Of a stretch of 64,000 nucleotides of DNA, positions 9,752 to 19,042 are shown one piece after another. Positions within the stretch are counted from its first letter, which is position 1, and the number at the start of each line of letters is the position of its first letter. Position numbers and translations under genes: made by a program. Below the pieces are notes generated by a model. The model had not been told where the DNA came from. It saw only the letters and a list, made by a program, of their open reading frames with translations, and did no database searches. The stretch lies in contig NZ_JAIWJA010000003.1 of assembly GCF_020515695.1 (NCBI RefSeq), positions 372,001-436,000 on the forward strand, read 5' to 3'. This stretch comes from Pseudomonas sp. MWU16-30317 (GTDB lineage Bacteria > Pseudomonadota > Gammaproteobacteria > Pseudomonadales > Pseudomonadaceae).

Positions 9752-9837
9752 GTGGGAGCGGGCTCTGGCCGCGAAGGCGTCGGCAGGCGCACCACATCGA
9801 GCTATTCGCCGCCGGATGCGCAAGCCCACTTCCACAG
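9752..9837. repeat. Degenerate REP pair
   Basis: A clear arm starting TGTGGGAGCGGGCTCTGGCC and ending GCGAAGG is followed, after about 30 bases, by a worn inverted arm (GCAAGCCCACTTCCACAG). It lies between cyaA and the TIGR02647 gene. Confidence 0.7.
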
Positions 9838-9859
9838 GGATTTGTTCAGGGCTGGGGTA

Positions 9860-10105
9860 TCAGGCCGCCTGGGGCAGCTTGAGGATATCGAGCAGCGACT
9901 GCGCGTGCTCGGCGGCGAGGATGCCGCGGCTCGTGAGGTAGCCACCGTCCTGGAGGGTGATGAGTTCTTTGTCGTGAAGGCGCTGCGCGGCGGCAATTGC
10001 CTGGGGTGCGGCGATGTGGTGGATTTTCAGCCCTTCCTGAGTATTGCCGAGATTGAACAGGGCAAGGATTTCCAGTTCGGCGATCAGTTCGGTGGAGTAG
10101 GACAT
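9860..10105 (-). CDS. TIGR02647 family small protein
   Basis: An 81-residue protein starting MSYSTELIAELEIL and ending ILKLPQAA. Almost all helix by composition, with a winged-helix-like pattern (IAAAQRLHDKELITLQDGGYLTS resembles the recognition helix plus wing of a small MarR-like fold). It matches the TIGR02647 family of short proteins found in Pseudomonas and relatives, of unknown function. Start chosen at ATG 10105, with GGAG about 12 bases upstream. Any DNA-binding role is inference. Confidence 0.75.
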   Translation of the reverse strand: MSYSTELIAELEILALFNLGNTQEGLKIHHIAAPQAIAAAQRLHDKELITLQDGGYLTSRGILAAEHAQSLLDILKLPQAA

Positions 10106-10238
10106 AGACAGAGGCGCTCCAGGACTATTGTTATGGACGCGGCAATGCGGGCCGCGGCAACCCCGACTGGTAGCAGCGGGGTTTTTCAAGTGTAGTCAGG
10201 CTCTGGAAGTTCTGCCCGGTTTGCAGTGTCGGAATGTT

Positions 10239-10526
10239 TCAGTCGCGCTCGGGGGGCAGTTCCGGGAGGGCGCGCAGGGCGGTTTCGTACCACTGCGTAT
10301 CGAACGGGCGGTCGGCGTCGAGCATGGCGTCGATCTCGTAGGCCAGCACGTGAGCCATCAATTCGACGATGTCGTCATGGGCATAGCCGACCAGCGTGAG
10401 CTTGTTGTAGGTGGCCTTGGCCGCTGCCGGCTCGCCGCTCTCCAGCTGGTTCTCGATGGCTTGAGTGAGGGTAGATTCAACGAATTGCTCTTCGTCGTCC
10501 TGGTTGATGTCGTTCGCTTCGCTCAT
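10239..10526 (-). CDS. Conserved hypothetical protein downstream of argH
   Basis: A 95-residue acidic protein (MSEANDINQDDEEQFVEST... ending ALPELPPERD), conserved beside argH in pseudomonads as far as I recall; no function known. The core pattern YNKLTLVGYAHDDIVELMAH followed by EIDAMLDADRPFD looks all-helical. The start at 10526 is supported by GGAGG 7 bases upstream. It is 57 bases after argH on the same strand; a strong hairpin (10551-10573) lies between the two and just before the ribosome-binding site. Confidence 0.78.
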   Translation of the reverse strand: MSEANDINQDDEEQFVESTLTQAIENQLESGEPAAAKATYNKLTLVGYAHDDIVELMAHVLAYEIDAMLDADRPFDTQWYETALRALPELPPERD

Positions 10527-10550
10527 GGGCGTAGCCTCCATAAAGGGGAT

Positions 10551-10573
10551 TGGCGAGGGGCGATCCCCCTCGC
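10551..10573 (-). other. Perfect hairpin between argH and the next gene
   Basis: The sequence GGCGAGGGG-5 bases-CCCCTCGCC forms a perfect 9-bp GC-rich stem. On the minus strand it follows argH by about 10 bases and precedes the GGAGG of the small gene by about 15 bases. There is no clear T tract after it, so it may be an RNA-processing or attenuation structure and not a simple terminator. Confidence 0.6.
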
Positions 10574-10583
10574 CGCAAGGGTA

Positions 10584-11978
10584 TCAACGGGCGGCGAGCA
10601 ACGCCTGGCCACGCACGACGGCCGCCTTGACCTGCGCCGGGGCGGTGCCGCCGATGTGGTCACGGGCGTTGACCGAGCCTTCGAGCGTCAGCACGGCGAA
10701 TACGTCCTGCTCGATCTGGTCGCTGAAGCGGCGCAGTTCCTCGAGGCTCATTTCCGCCAGGTCCTTGCCGCTCTCGACGCCATATTTCACGGCGTGGCCA
10801 ACGATTTCGTGGCAATCGCGGAACGGCAGGCCACGGCGCACCAGGTAGTCGGCGAGGTCCGTGGCGGTGGAGAAGCCGCGCAGCGCCGCTTCACGCATGA
10901 TCGCGTGCTTGGGTTTGATGGCCGGGATCATGTCTGCAAACGCGCGCAGCGAGTCGCGCAGGGTGTCGGCGGCGTCGAACAGTGGTTCCTTGTCTTCCTG
11001 GTTGTCCTTGTTGTAGGCCAGGGGCTGGCCTTTCATCAGAGTCAGCAGGCCCATCAACGCGCCGAACACGCGGCCGCTCTTGCCGCGGACCAGCTCGGGG
11101 ACGTCGGGGTTTTTCTTTTGCGGCATGATCGAGCTGCCGGTGCAGAAGCGGTCCGGCAGGTCGATGAACTGGAACTGGGCGCTGGTCCACAGCACCAACT
11201 CCTCGGAAAAGCGCGACAGGTGCATCATCGCCAGGCTGGCGGCGGCGCAGAATTCGATGGCGAAGTCGCGATCCGAGACGCCGTCCAGCGAGTTGCCGCT
11301 GACGGCCTCGAAGCCCAGCAGCTTGCAGGTCAGCTCGCGGTCGATCGGGTAGGTGGTGCCGGCCAGCGCGGCGCTGCCCAGAGGCATGCGGTTGGCGCGC
11401 TTGCGGCAGTCGACCAGGCGCTCGTAGTCGCGGCTGAGCATCTCGAACCACGCCAGCAGGTGGTGCCCGAACGTTACCGGCTGTGCGGTCTGCAGGTGAG
11501 TGAAGCCCGGCATGATGGTCGCGGCCTCACGTTCGGCCTGCTCCAGCAGGCCCTGCTGCAGGCGGGTGATTTCGCTGAGGATCAGGTCGATTTCGTCGCG
11601 CAGCCACAGGCGGATGTCGGTGGCGACCTGGTCATTGCGGCTGCGCCCGGTGTGAAGTTTCTTGCCGGTGATGCCGGTGCGGTCGGTCAGGCGCGCTTCG
11701 ATGTTCATGTGCACGTCTTCGAGGTCGACGCGCCATTCGAAGCGGCCGGCCTTGATTTCCGCCTCGATGGTGTTGAGGCCGTCGATGATGGTATCGCGCT
11801 CGGCGTCGGTCAGTACGCCAACGCTGGCAAGCATCGTTGCGTGGGCGATGGAGCCCATGATGTCGTGGTGATACAGACGCTGGTCGAAGTTGACGGAGGC
11901 GGTGAAGCGGGCGACGAAGGCGTCGACGGGTTCACTGAAGCGGCCGCCCCAGGACTGATTGGTCTTGTCTGTGCTCAT
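10584..11978 (-). CDS. argH: Argininosuccinate lyase
   Basis: A 464-residue enzyme of the fumarase/aspartase superfamily; it splits argininosuccinate to arginine and fumarate in the last step of arginine synthesis. The superfamily signature G-S-S-x-M-P-Q-K-K-N-P is present near residue 285 ([12 protein letters not shown]), the HTGRSRNDQ substrate-binding motif near 108, and the catalytic TxxQ...H region near 160 ([16 protein letters not shown]). In Pseudomonas it is normally divergent from algZ-algR; here algZ is only a remnant. Confidence 0.97.
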   Translation of the reverse strand: MSTDKTNQSWGGRFSEPVDAFVARFTASVNFDQRLYHHDIMGSIAHATMLASVGVLTDAERDTIIDGLNTIEAEIKAGRFEWRVDLEDVHMNIEARLTDRTGITGKKLHTGRSRNDQVATDIRLWLRDEIDLILSEITRLQQGLLEQAEREAATIMPGFTHLQTAQPVTFGHHLLAWFEMLSRDYERLVDCRKRANRMPLGSAALAGTTYPIDRELTCKLLGFEAVSGNSLDGVSDRDFAIEFCAAASLAMMHLSRFSEELVLWTSAQFQFIDLPDRFCTGSSIMPQKKNPDVPELVRGKSGRVFGALMGLLTLMKGQPLAYNKDNQEDKEPLFDAADTLRDSLRAFADMIPAIKPKHAIMREAALRGFSTATDLADYLVRRGLPFRDCHEIVGHAVKYGVESGKDLAEMSLEELRRFSDQIEQDVFAVLTLEGSVNARDHIGGTAPAQVKAAVVRGQALLAAR

Positions 11979-12132
11979 GAAAACGCTCGTTGAAGGCGTG
12001 AACGGGAAATTGCCCGCAATAATAACAGGGTTGCCAGGCAGTTCGGCGTCGGCTTATCTGAACGCTTTGCGCATCAGGGGATGATCACGATCAGCCTGTG
12101 GGGGGCTGTTGTTGCGCTACTTTATATCTGCA

Positions 12133-12554
12133 GGGGAGACGGCATTGGCGAAACGATATTTATCGATTGAGCAATATCGTCTCGGCGAGCGTCTACAGTA
12201 GGACTGGGGGCGACACAATTCCCGATGACCTGCCGATCCCGCAGCTAACCTTACAACCGTTGTTGGAAATGCGCTGATTCCGGCGTAGCCCCGCGCTTCG
12301 AAGGCGGACTGGTCAGCGTCGAAGCCGATTACCAAGGGGGAGAGTTCATATTGAGCATCAGCAATCCCTATGACGAAGCCTCCGTGCGGCACGTTTGCGG
12401 CGGCACGCATCAGGCGCTGGAGAACATTGGTGCGCGACTTGCGGCACTTTTTGGGCTCCGGGCGAGTCTGAGCGTGGATCACCGTGACGGTCGATATAAC
12501 ACTTGTCTACGTTACCCATGTGCAAGACTCACGCAGGAATCCAGCGCTCTATGA
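12133..12554 (+). pseudogene. algZ: Remnant of the sensor kinase gene algZ (fimS)
   Basis: The translated pieces match the C-terminal catalytic part of AlgZ/FimS, the LytS-type histidine kinase partner of AlgR. Frame of 12142 reads ALAKRYLSIEQYRLGERLQ, then a TAG stop at 12199-12201. Another frame from about 12218 reads IPDDLPIPQLTLQPLLE. One missing base after GAA at about 12269 and another near 12280 (the ENALIHGV region) shift the frame again. From 12282 to the TGA at 12552 the frame is open: GVAPRFEGGLVSVEA..., SISNPYDEAS, GTHQALENIGARLAALFG, TCLRYPCARLTQES. The membrane domain and the phosphoacceptor histidine region are absent: 11979-12132 shows nothing like AlgZ. The end still overlaps the algR start (ATGA). 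Comparison to AlgZ is from memory. Confidence 0.85.
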
Positions 12555-13300
12555 ATGTCCTGATCGTTGACGACGAACCCCTTGCCCGCGAGCGTTTGAG
12601 CCGATTGGTCGGCGACCTTGAGGGCTATAGTGTCATGGAGCCGGGCGCCGGAAACGGCGATGAAGCCTTGACCATGATCGACTCACTCAAGCCCGATGTG
12701 GTGTTGCTCGATATCCGCATGCCCGGGACCCTCGACGGTCTGCAGGTGGCGGCCCGCCTGTGCGAGCGCGATGCGCCGCCTGCGGTAGTGTTCTGCACCT
12801 CCGACGACGAGTTCGCGCTGGATGCGTTTCAAGTCAGCGCCGTGGGCTATCTGGTCAAACCAGTGCGCTCCGAGTTGCTGCTCGAGGCCTTGAAAAAGGC
12901 GGAGCGCCCCAACCGGGTACAGTTGGCCGCACTGACCCGTCCGGCGGCAGAGACCGGTAACGGACCGCGTACCCACATCAGTGCTCGCACCCGCAAGGGC
13001 ATCGAGCTGATTCCATTGGATCAGGTGATCTATTTCATCGCCGATCACAAGTACGTGACCCTGCGCCATGAGGGCGGTGAGGTGTTGCTCGACGAGCCGT
13101 TGAAGGCGCTGGAAGACGAGTTCGGTGATCGTTTCGTGCGTATTCACCGCAATGCCTTGGTGGCTCGTGAGCGTATCGAGCGTTTGCAGCGCACGCCTCT
13201 GGGGCACTTCCAGTTGTATCTCAAGGGCCTCAATGGTGACGCCTTGATCGTCAGCCGCCGGCATGTGGCGGGTGTGCGCAAGATGATGCAGCACCTGTGA
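12551..13300 (+). CDS. algR: Response regulator AlgR (LytTR type)
   Basis: A 249-residue regulator, the usual length for AlgR. The receiver domain covers about 1-120 with the acidic pair D7-D8, phosphoacceptor D54 (VVLLDIRMPG), T/S near 85 (FCTSDDE) and K near 106 (YLVKPV). The LytTR DNA-binding domain covers about 140-245 (FIADHKYVTL, RIHRNALV, VSRRHV). In P. aeruginosa it controls alginate, type IV pili and rhamnolipid genes. Start at MNVLIVDDEP; a weak AGGA lies 13 bases upstream. The ATG overlaps the stop of the decayed algZ, so any former translational coupling is lost. The receiver is complete although its kinase is gone. Confidence 0.95.
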   Translation: MNVLIVDDEPLARERLSRLVGDLEGYSVMEPGAGNGDEALTMIDSLKPDVVLLDIRMPGTLDGLQVAARLCERDAPPAVVFCTSDDEFALDAFQVSAVGYLVKPVRSELLLEALKKAERPNRVQLAALTRPAAETGNGPRTHISARTRKGIELIPLDQVIYFIADHKYVTLRHEGGEVLLDEPLKALEDEFGDRFVRIHRNALVARERIERLQRTPLGHFQLYLKGLNGDALIVSRRHVAGVRKMMQHL

Positions 13301-13311
13301 GTTGAAGATTG

Positions 13312-13392
13312 CCTTCGTGGGCAAGCCTTGCTCCCGCAGAGGTACGACTCAGGGAGTGCGGGCTATGTGGGAGCGAGGCTTGCCCGAAGAGG
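13312..13392. repeat. Paired inverted REP element (REPIN)
   Basis: Left arm CCTTCGTGGGCAAGCCTTGC (continuing TCCCGCAG) and inverted right arm GTGGGAGCGAGGCTTGCCCG, about 27 bases apart, between algR and hemC. It may also stop transcription from algR. Confidence 0.85.
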
Positions 13393-13433
13393 CCGGAGCT
13401 GCCGCACGTGTCCACGAGCCAGCTCACTGAAAA

Positions 13434-13442
13434 TGCTATGAT
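13434..13442 (+). promoter_or_regulatory. Candidate extended -10 promoter of hemC
   Basis: TG-C-TATGAT is an extended -10 motif ending 29 bases before the hemC ATG. No good -35 is visible, which is common for extended -10 promoters. Confidence 0.5.
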
Positions 13443-13471
13443 TGCGGTCTTTACCCTGTACGGACCGACTC

Positions 13472-14413
13472 ATGTCTCTTCGCCCCATCCGCATCGCCAC
13501 CCGCAAGAGCGCTCTCGCGTTGTGGCAGGCCGAATACGTCAAGGCACGCCTGCAAGAGGCTCATCCCGGCATCGAGGTGACTCTGGTGCCGATGGTCAGT
13601 CGCGGCGACAAGCTGCTCGACTCGCCGCTGTCGAAAATTGGCGGCAAGGGCCTGTTCGTCAAGGAGCTCGAAAACGCCCTGCTGGACAACGAAGCCGATA
13701 TTGCCGTGCACTCGATGAAAGACGTGCCGATGGACTTTCCCGAAGGCCTCGGACTTTTTTGCATCTGCGAACGTGAAGATCCACGCGATGCCTTCGTTTC
13801 CAACACCTATGCCAGTCTCGAGGCGCTGCCTCTGGGCGCTATCGTCGGCACTTCGAGCCTGCGTCGCCAGGCGCAGCTGCTGGCCCGCCGCCCCGATCTG
13901 GTCATCCACTTCTTGCGTGGCAACGTCAATACCCGTCTGGCCAAGCTCGATGCTGGTGAGTACGACGCCATCATTCTTGCCGCCGCCGGCTTGATCCGCC
14001 TGGGCTTTGCCTCGCGAATCGCCCATAACCTCAGCGTCGAACACAGCTTGCCAGCGGGCGGGCAGGGCGCAGTGGGCATCGAATGCCGCAGCGCCGACAC
14101 CGATGTGCATGCTCTGCTGACACCGTTGCATCACGATGATACCGCCGCGCGGGTCATTGCAGAGCGCGCCATGAACAAGCACCTCAATGGTGGCTGCCAG
14201 GTGCCGATCGCCTGCTACGCGGTGCTTGAGGGCTACAGCTTGTGGCTGCGCGGCCTGGTCGGCCAGCCCAGCGGCACCCTGACCTTGAGCGCCGATGCGC
14301 GTGCGCCGCGTAGCGATGCCGAAGCGTTGGGAATCCAGGTGGCCGAGCAGCTGCTGGCCCAGGGCGCGGCCGAGATTCTGCGCGACGTCTATGGCGAGGC
14401 AAGTCCCGAGTGA
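13472..14413 (+). CDS. hemC: Hydroxymethylbilane synthase (porphobilinogen deaminase)
   Basis: A 313-residue enzyme that joins four porphobilinogens into hydroxymethylbilane for haem synthesis. The catalytic aspartate is D84 (SMKDVP) and the dipyrromethane cofactor is attached to C242 ([12 protein letters not shown]). [13 protein letters not shown] (11-23) and [11 protein letters not shown] (127-136) are the typical substrate-binding segments. Start [13 protein letters not shown] fits the family; the frame is open 10 codons upstream without similarity. It is first in the hemC-hemD-hemX-hemY operon and overlaps hemD by 4 bases. Confidence 0.97.
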   Translation: MSLRPIRIATRKSALALWQAEYVKARLQEAHPGIEVTLVPMVSRGDKLLDSPLSKIGGKGLFVKELENALLDNEADIAVHSMKDVPMDFPEGLGLFCICEREDPRDAFVSNTYASLEALPLGAIVGTSSLRRQAQLLARRPDLVIHFLRGNVNTRLAKLDAGEYDAIILAAAGLIRLGFASRIAHNLSVEHSLPAGGQGAVGIECRSADTDVHALLTPLHHDDTAARVIAERAMNKHLNGGCQVPIACYAVLEGYSLWLRGLVGQPSGTLTLSADARAPRSDAEALGIQVAEQLLAQGAAEILRDVYGEASPE

Positions 14414-15195
14414 CGGCCTGGCGTCTGCTGCTGACCCGGCCCGCGCAGGAGTCCGCCGCCCTGGCGCGGGCGCTCGAGCAGGATGGTGTTTTCAGTAGCA
14501 GTTTGCCGCTGTTGCACATCGAGCCGCTGCCGGTGACCGCTGCGTTGCGCGAGCCGATTGCCCACCTTGATCGCTATGCGCTGGTCATCGTGGTCAGCAA
14601 GCCGGCCGCGCGCCTTGGTCTCGAGCTGCTGAATCAGCGGGTACCTGGGGCGCGGCCTTTATGGTTCGCTGTCGGCGCTGGCACCGCGCATGTTCTCAAC
14701 GAGCAGGGCCTGGAGGTACAGTTTCCTGCCGAGGGTGACGACAGCGAGGCATTGCTGCGCCTCCCTGCGCTGCTGTCGCAACTTGACCAGCCAGCGCCGC
14801 GCGTGCTGATCTTGCGCGGCGAAGGTGGCCGCGAGTGGCTCGCCGAGCAACTGCGAGCGCGTGGCGCGACGGTCGACTATCTGCAACTCTATCGTCGCCA
14901 CCTGCCGACCTACGCCATCCACACCCTGCGCCAGCGTATCGAGGTGGAACGCTTGAACGGCGTGGTGGTCAGCAGTGGGCAGGGTTTTGCTAACCTGCTG
15001 CAGTTGGCCGCCGATGATGCGCCCCTATTGCTCGGCTTGCCGTTGTTCGTGCCCAGCGCGCGTGTTGCAGCCATCGCTGCTGCCGCGGGCGCAGCCAACG
15101 TGATCAACTGTGCTGGTGCTAGCGCCCTGGCCCTGCGCGAGGCGCTGCGACAGCGCCCGGCGCCGGGGTCGGCTACCACTGACAAGAACGCCTAA
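14410..15195 (+). CDS. hemD: Uroporphyrinogen-III synthase
   Basis: A 261-residue two-domain enzyme that closes hydroxymethylbilane into uroporphyrinogen III. The family is poorly conserved in sequence; recognisable points are [10 protein letters not shown] at the start, the [11 protein letters not shown] segment (about 58) and LYRRHLPTY near 162, followed by [13 protein letters not shown] in the second domain. It begins with GTG at 14410, overlapping the hemC stop (GTGA), so translation is coupled. hemX follows 16 bases later. Confidence 0.93.
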   Translation: MTAWRLLLTRPAQESAALARALEQDGVFSSSLPLLHIEPLPVTAALREPIAHLDRYALVIVVSKPAARLGLELLNQRVPGARPLWFAVGAGTAHVLNEQGLEVQFPAEGDDSEALLRLPALLSQLDQPAPRVLILRGEGGREWLAEQLRARGATVDYLQLYRRHLPTYAIHTLRQRIEVERLNGVVVSSGQGFANLLQLAADDAPLLLGLPLFVPSARVAAIAAAAGAANVINCAGASALALREALRQRPAPGSATTDKNA

Positions 15196-15211
15196 TACAA
15201 AGGATGGATAC

Positions 15212-16321
15212 GTGAGCGAAACAGTCTTGCCCAAAGAAGCACCCGCGCCTGAGGCGCCACTGACTCCACCTGTGGACAAACCCGCACGCAGCGGTACGGC
15301 GATTGCGGTGTTGGCGCTGTTGGTTGCCGCCGCAGGCGTCGCGGTGGGTGGCTGGGGCGTCTGGCAAGTGCGTCATCTTGAGGCTGGCCATCAATCGCAA
15401 TCCGCGCAGATCGAAACTCTGACCGCGCAATCGCAGGTCCTCAAGCAGGGCGAGCAGGCGCTGGATACGCGCTTGTCCCAACTGCCGCCGGCGGCCGAGC
15501 TGGAAGAGCGTCGGCGGCTGGTCGCGCAGTTGCAGGGCGATCAGCAGCGCTTGAGTCAGCGTCTTGAAAGCGTGGTCGGGGCCAGTCGCAAAGATTGGCG
15601 CCTGGCCGAGGCCGAGCACCTGGTGCGCCTGGCCAGCCTGCGTCTGTCGGCCCTGCAGGATCTCAACAGCGCTCGCGCACTGGTGCTGGGTGCCGATGAG
15701 ATTCTTCGTGAGCAGGACGACCCTGCCGCTTTCGCGGCCCGTGAGCAGTTGGCCAAGAGCATGGCCGCGCTGACCAGCGTGCAGCAGCCGGACCGCACCG
15801 GGTTGTTCCTGCAACTGGCAGCGCTGCGTGAACAGAGCGCGCAGCTGTCAGTGCTCGCGCCTGAATTCCAGGCTGCAGCCCAGGCCCCGGCGCTGGATGA
15901 CGAGAGCGCTGGTTTCGCCCACTGGCGCCAATGGTGGCGGACGATTTCCGGATTCTTCCGGATTGATTTCAAGCCGGATGACAACATCCGTCCGCTGCTG
16001 GCCGGGCAGAGCCTGCAACAAGTGCGCCTGGCTTTGAGCCTGGCGCTGGAGCAGGCGCAATGGGCCGCGCTCAACGGCCAGGGCCCCGTTTATACCCAGG
16101 CTCTGGATCAGGCGCGCAGCCTGGTCGCTAGCAGCTTCAATCAGGACAACACCCAAGCCCGCTCGTTGCTGGCGCGGGTCGATGAGCTCAAGGCGCAGCC
16201 GGTGACCATTGATGTTCCTGACCTGAGTGCCAGCCTGGCTGCTCTGCAGGCCTATATGGCGCAGCGGCACACCCCTGTGGAAGGCGCCAAGGCGCCAGCT
16301 GAGCCGGGGGCTACGCCATGA
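15212..16321 (+). CDS. hemX: HemX, membrane protein of the haem operon
   Basis: A 369-residue protein annotated in the family as a uroporphyrin-III C-methyltransferase-like protein, but it lacks a methyltransferase fold and its role is unproven. An N-terminal segment rich in proline and alanine is followed by one membrane helix (about 30-55, AVLALLVAAAGVAVGGWGVW), then a periplasmic coiled coil (about 65-150, many Q/L/E heptads) and a helical C-terminal domain. Start at GTG 15212 after AAAGGATGG; no ATG fits. It ends in an ATGA overlap with hemY. Confidence 0.9.
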   Translation: MSETVLPKEAPAPEAPLTPPVDKPARSGTAIAVLALLVAAAGVAVGGWGVWQVRHLEAGHQSQSAQIETLTAQSQVLKQGEQALDTRLSQLPPAAELEERRRLVAQLQGDQQRLSQRLESVVGASRKDWRLAEAEHLVRLASLRLSALQDLNSARALVLGADEILREQDDPAAFAAREQLAKSMAALTSVQQPDRTGLFLQLAALREQSAQLSVLAPEFQAAAQAPALDDESAGFAHWRQWWRTISGFFRIDFKPDDNIRPLLAGQSLQQVRLALSLALEQAQWAALNGQGPVYTQALDQARSLVASSFNQDNTQARSLLARVDELKAQPVTIDVPDLSASLAALQAYMAQRHTPVEGAKAPAEPGATP

Positions 16322-17559
16322 AGCGACTGTATGTGATCCTGGTGGTGGCCATCGCCCTGGCGATGGTGCTGGGCCTGGGTATCTCCCAGAGCCCGGGTTA
16401 CATCTTGATCGACTACCCCCATGTGTTCCGTTACGAATCGGGTATCTGGTCGACCTTGGCGGCGCTATTGGCGCTGTGTCTGGTGCTGTTCGTGCTGGGC
16501 CTGCTGCTGCGCGCGCTGGCCACTTCGACCGGGCTGGTCAATCCCTGGTCGCGGCGCAATCGTTCGCGGCGCGTGCAAAGCGCTATCGAACAAGGCCAGC
16601 TGGACCTTGCCGAGGGTCGCTGGAGCAGTGCCGAAAAGCATCTGCAACGGGCCGCCGAGGCTGAGCCGCAGCCATTGCTGTATTACCTAGGCGCCGCGCG
16701 AGCCGCCAATGAACAGGCCCGTCATGCCGAGAGCGATGCATTGCTTGAACGCGCCCTGTTGCGTCAACCGCAGGCCGAGCTGGCTATCGCCCTGAGCCAT
16801 GCTCAGCTGCAGATCGACCGTGGCGACAGTGACGGTGCCTTGCAGACCCTGCAGGCCATGCACGAGCGCCATCCACGCAATGTGCAAGTGCTGCGTCAGT
16901 TGCAGCGCCTGCATCAGCAGCGCGGCGAGTGGCCGGCGTTGATTCGCTTGCTGCCCGAGTTGCGCAAGGACAAGGCTTTGCCCGTGGCCGAACTGGCCGA
17001 GCTGGAGCGTCGCGCCTGGGGCGAGAATCTATCCTTGGCAGCCGTGCAACCGGGTGCCAGAGAAGAGGGGCTGGCGGCTTTGCACAGCGCCTGGCAGGAG
17101 TTGAGTTCGGGCCAGCGTCAGGAGCCGGCGCTGGTTCTGGCCTATGCCGAGCAGTTGCGTCAGCTCGGTGCGCAGGTCGAGGCGGAGGAAGTCCTGCGTC
17201 AGGCCCTCAAGCGTCAGTACGACAGCCATCTGGCACGCCTCTACGGGCTGGTGCGTGGTGCCGATGCAAGCAAGCAGTTGCAGAGCGCCGAAGCATGGCT
17301 CAAGCAGCATCCGGATGATTCCAGTCTGTTGCTGACACTGGGCCGACTCTGCCTGCAAAACCGCCTGTGGGGCAAGGCTCGGGATTATCTGGAAGCCAGC
17401 CTGCGCCTGCAACGCAACCCCGAAGCCTGCGCCGAGCTTGCCCGGCTGTTGGCACAATTGGGTGATACCCAAGGCAGCAATCAGCTGTTCCAGGAGGGGC
17501 TTGGATTGCTGGATGAGCGTTTGCTGGCCGCGCCACTTCCCGAGTTGGCGAGGAGCTGA
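16318..17559 (+). CDS. hemY: HemY, TPR membrane protein of the haem operon
   Basis: A 413-residue inner-membrane protein of the proteobacterial HemY family (not the protoporphyrinogen oxidase of the same name). Two N-terminal membrane helices (about 5-22 and 42-68) are followed by a long helical TPR-like region (about 100-400), with repeats such as ALLERALLRQPQAELAIALSH and ARDYLEASLRLQRNPEACAEL. Role unclear; thought to support protoporphyrin synthesis. ATG overlaps the hemX stop, so hemX and hemY probably act together. Confidence 0.9.
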   Translation: MKRLYVILVVAIALAMVLGLGISQSPGYILIDYPHVFRYESGIWSTLAALLALCLVLFVLGLLLRALATSTGLVNPWSRRNRSRRVQSAIEQGQLDLAEGRWSSAEKHLQRAAEAEPQPLLYYLGAARAANEQARHAESDALLERALLRQPQAELAIALSHAQLQIDRGDSDGALQTLQAMHERHPRNVQVLRQLQRLHQQRGEWPALIRLLPELRKDKALPVAELAELERRAWGENLSLAAVQPGAREEGLAALHSAWQELSSGQRQEPALVLAYAEQLRQLGAQVEAEEVLRQALKRQYDSHLARLYGLVRGADASKQLQSAEAWLKQHPDDSSLLLTLGRLCLQNRLWGKARDYLEASLRLQRNPEACAELARLLAQLGDTQGSNQLFQEGLGLLDERLLAAPLPELARS

Positions 17560-17586
17560 GCCGGATCTATGGGAGGGCTTTTGGGC

Positions 17587-17670
17587 CCTTTCGCGGGCAA
17601 GCCTTGCTCTCGCGGTGTCCACAGCGCCTGAGTCGTACACCGGTATGAGCAAAGGTTGCCCGCGAAGAGG
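17587..17670. repeat. Paired inverted REP element
   Basis: CTTTCGCGGGCAAGCCTTGC and the inverted arm GAGCAAAGGTTGCCCGCGAA lie about 28 bases apart, after hemY; the element may end the hem operon transcript. Confidence 0.8.
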
Positions 17671-17823
17671 GCCTGAGCGACAAAGCAAATCTTGCAGCCA
17701 TGCGTTGTTGCACATTCGCTGAACTTTGAAGCGTTTTCAGAATTGTCTTAACTGCGTCGTCTTGAAAGCCGGACGACCTTTACTCTACCGTGGCAACTTG
17801 TCTTTTCCGATATCGGGTTTGCC

Positions 17824-18312
17824 ATGATTCTGGCTCGTTCGCGTTCCATGTTCCTGTTGGCGTTTTTCGCCTCGATGTCGATCATGGGCGCCGCGCTGTA
17901 TCTTGAATACGAAGTTGGCCTGCAACCCTGTTCGCTGTGCATCGCGCAGCGATTTTTCGTGGTGGTATTCGGTGTGTCCTGCCTGGCGGCTGCGGTACAT
18001 TTTCCGCGCACCCGGGGCATCCGTGTCTATTCCGCCATCGCCCTGCTCAGCGCTGTACTCGGTGGCTTTGCCGCGACGCGGCAGTTGTGGCTGCAGGACC
18101 ACGCCGATATATCGGCACTGACCTGCCACCCCGGTCTGTGGCAGATGCTGCAACACGCGCCGCTCCTGCAAACCCTGAAGGTGCTGGCACTGGGCACGCC
18201 CGATTGTGGCTCCGTCACCTGGACTCTGCTGGGCTTGAGCCTTCCCGAGTGGAGTCTGCTGGGTTTTAGCGGGCTGGGAGCGTTCGCGGTCATCCAGCTA
18301 TTGCATCGCTGA
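17824..18312 (+). CDS. dsbB: Disulphide bond formation protein DsbB-like
   Basis: A 162-residue inner-membrane quinone reductase that reoxidises DsbA. Four hydrophobic helices are visible (about 9-27, 40-58, 69-86, 138-158). The first periplasmic loop has C36-S-L-C39, the quinone-linked pair. The second loop has C101 and C128, the DsbA-reacting pair. All four redox cysteines are present, so the protein should be active. Pseudomonas usually has two DsbB proteins; this one, next to the haem operon and algQ, is called DsbB1 or DsbH in some annotations. ATG 17824 is used; M9 is an alternative. Confidence 0.92.
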   Translation: MILARSRSMFLLAFFASMSIMGAALYLEYEVGLQPCSLCIAQRFFVVVFGVSCLAAAVHFPRTRGIRVYSAIALLSAVLGGFAATRQLWLQDHADISALTCHPGLWQMLQHAPLLQTLKVLALGTPDCGSVTWTLLGLSLPEWSLLGFSGLGAFAVIQLLHR

Positions 18313-18517
18313 TGCGTCAGATGGCGGTGTCGGCGCCAGGGCAGTGGATAAAACACTTGTATGAACTTAGTCGCATGCGTACCTTGAAGCCACTGCCGTG
18401 CGGGCATAATCTCCCTGCACGCGCCCAAGAAATCAGGCTGTCGAGTGCTGCTTCTTGCGTCGGGCTTTCGGCCCAAGGTCGCATCGAACGGGCAGCACCT
18501 CCCAAGGGAAAATCATC

Positions 18518-18991
18518 ATGTTGGAAAGTTGCAAGAATGCTCAGGAACGCTGGGGCGGGGTTCATTTGCTTATCGACCGTTGGTTGAACGAGCGTGAAGA
18601 ACTGGTCAAGGCGTATCGCGAACTGGAAGCCAAGTCCGATACCCTCGGCGCGGATCATCAGGTACTGCTGACGTTCTGCGAGGCACTCGTCGATTACTGC
18701 TCCGCCGGGCATTTCGAGGTTTACGAACAGCTCAATAGCGAAGCCAAGGCCTTCGGTGACGAGCGTGGTCTGGAGTTGGCGGATCAGTATTACCCGCGTA
18801 TCAACGCGATCACCGAGAAGGCCATGGCCTTCAACGATCACTGCGATAATGGCGACTGGTCCCATGCCGATGAAGTGGCTGCCGAGCTCAAGGCATTGGG
18901 TGGTTTGCTGCACGAGCGTTTCGAGCTTGAAGACTTGTTGATCGAGGTGCTGCACACCTCGCACAAGGAAGCCGTTGCAGTGCCGCAGTAA
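18518..18991 (+). CDS. rsd: Anti-sigma-70 factor Rsd/AlgQ
   Basis: A 157-residue protein of the Rsd/AlgQ family (also called AlgR2 or Pfr). It binds region 4 of the main sigma factor and so favours alternative sigma factors; in P. aeruginosa it affects alginate and siderophore synthesis. The family core [19 protein letters not shown] (residues 5-23) and the [17 protein letters not shown] segment are clear. Start [12 protein letters not shown]; the frame is open 21 codons upstream but without similarity. Also known as algQ. Confidence 0.95.
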   Translation: MLESCKNAQERWGGVHLLIDRWLNEREELVKAYRELEAKSDTLGADHQVLLTFCEALVDYCSAGHFEVYEQLNSEAKAFGDERGLELADQYYPRINAITEKAMAFNDHCDNGDWSHADEVAAELKALGGLLHERFELEDLLIEVLHTSHKEAVAVPQ

Positions 18992-19042
18992 GCGGTCGGC
19001 AGGCCGGGAGTCAATCCCTTCCCGCCAGGGGTGTTTCACGTA

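Noticed and set aside
10128..11993. 621-codon open frame on the plus strand
   Set aside because: Antisense shadow of argH, extending over the neighbouring small genes; composition is antisense-like.
11979..12132. N-terminal part of algZ or another small gene
   Set aside because: No AlgZ-like membrane helices and no open frame with a ribosome-binding site; it probably holds only the argH promoter and the deletion junction.
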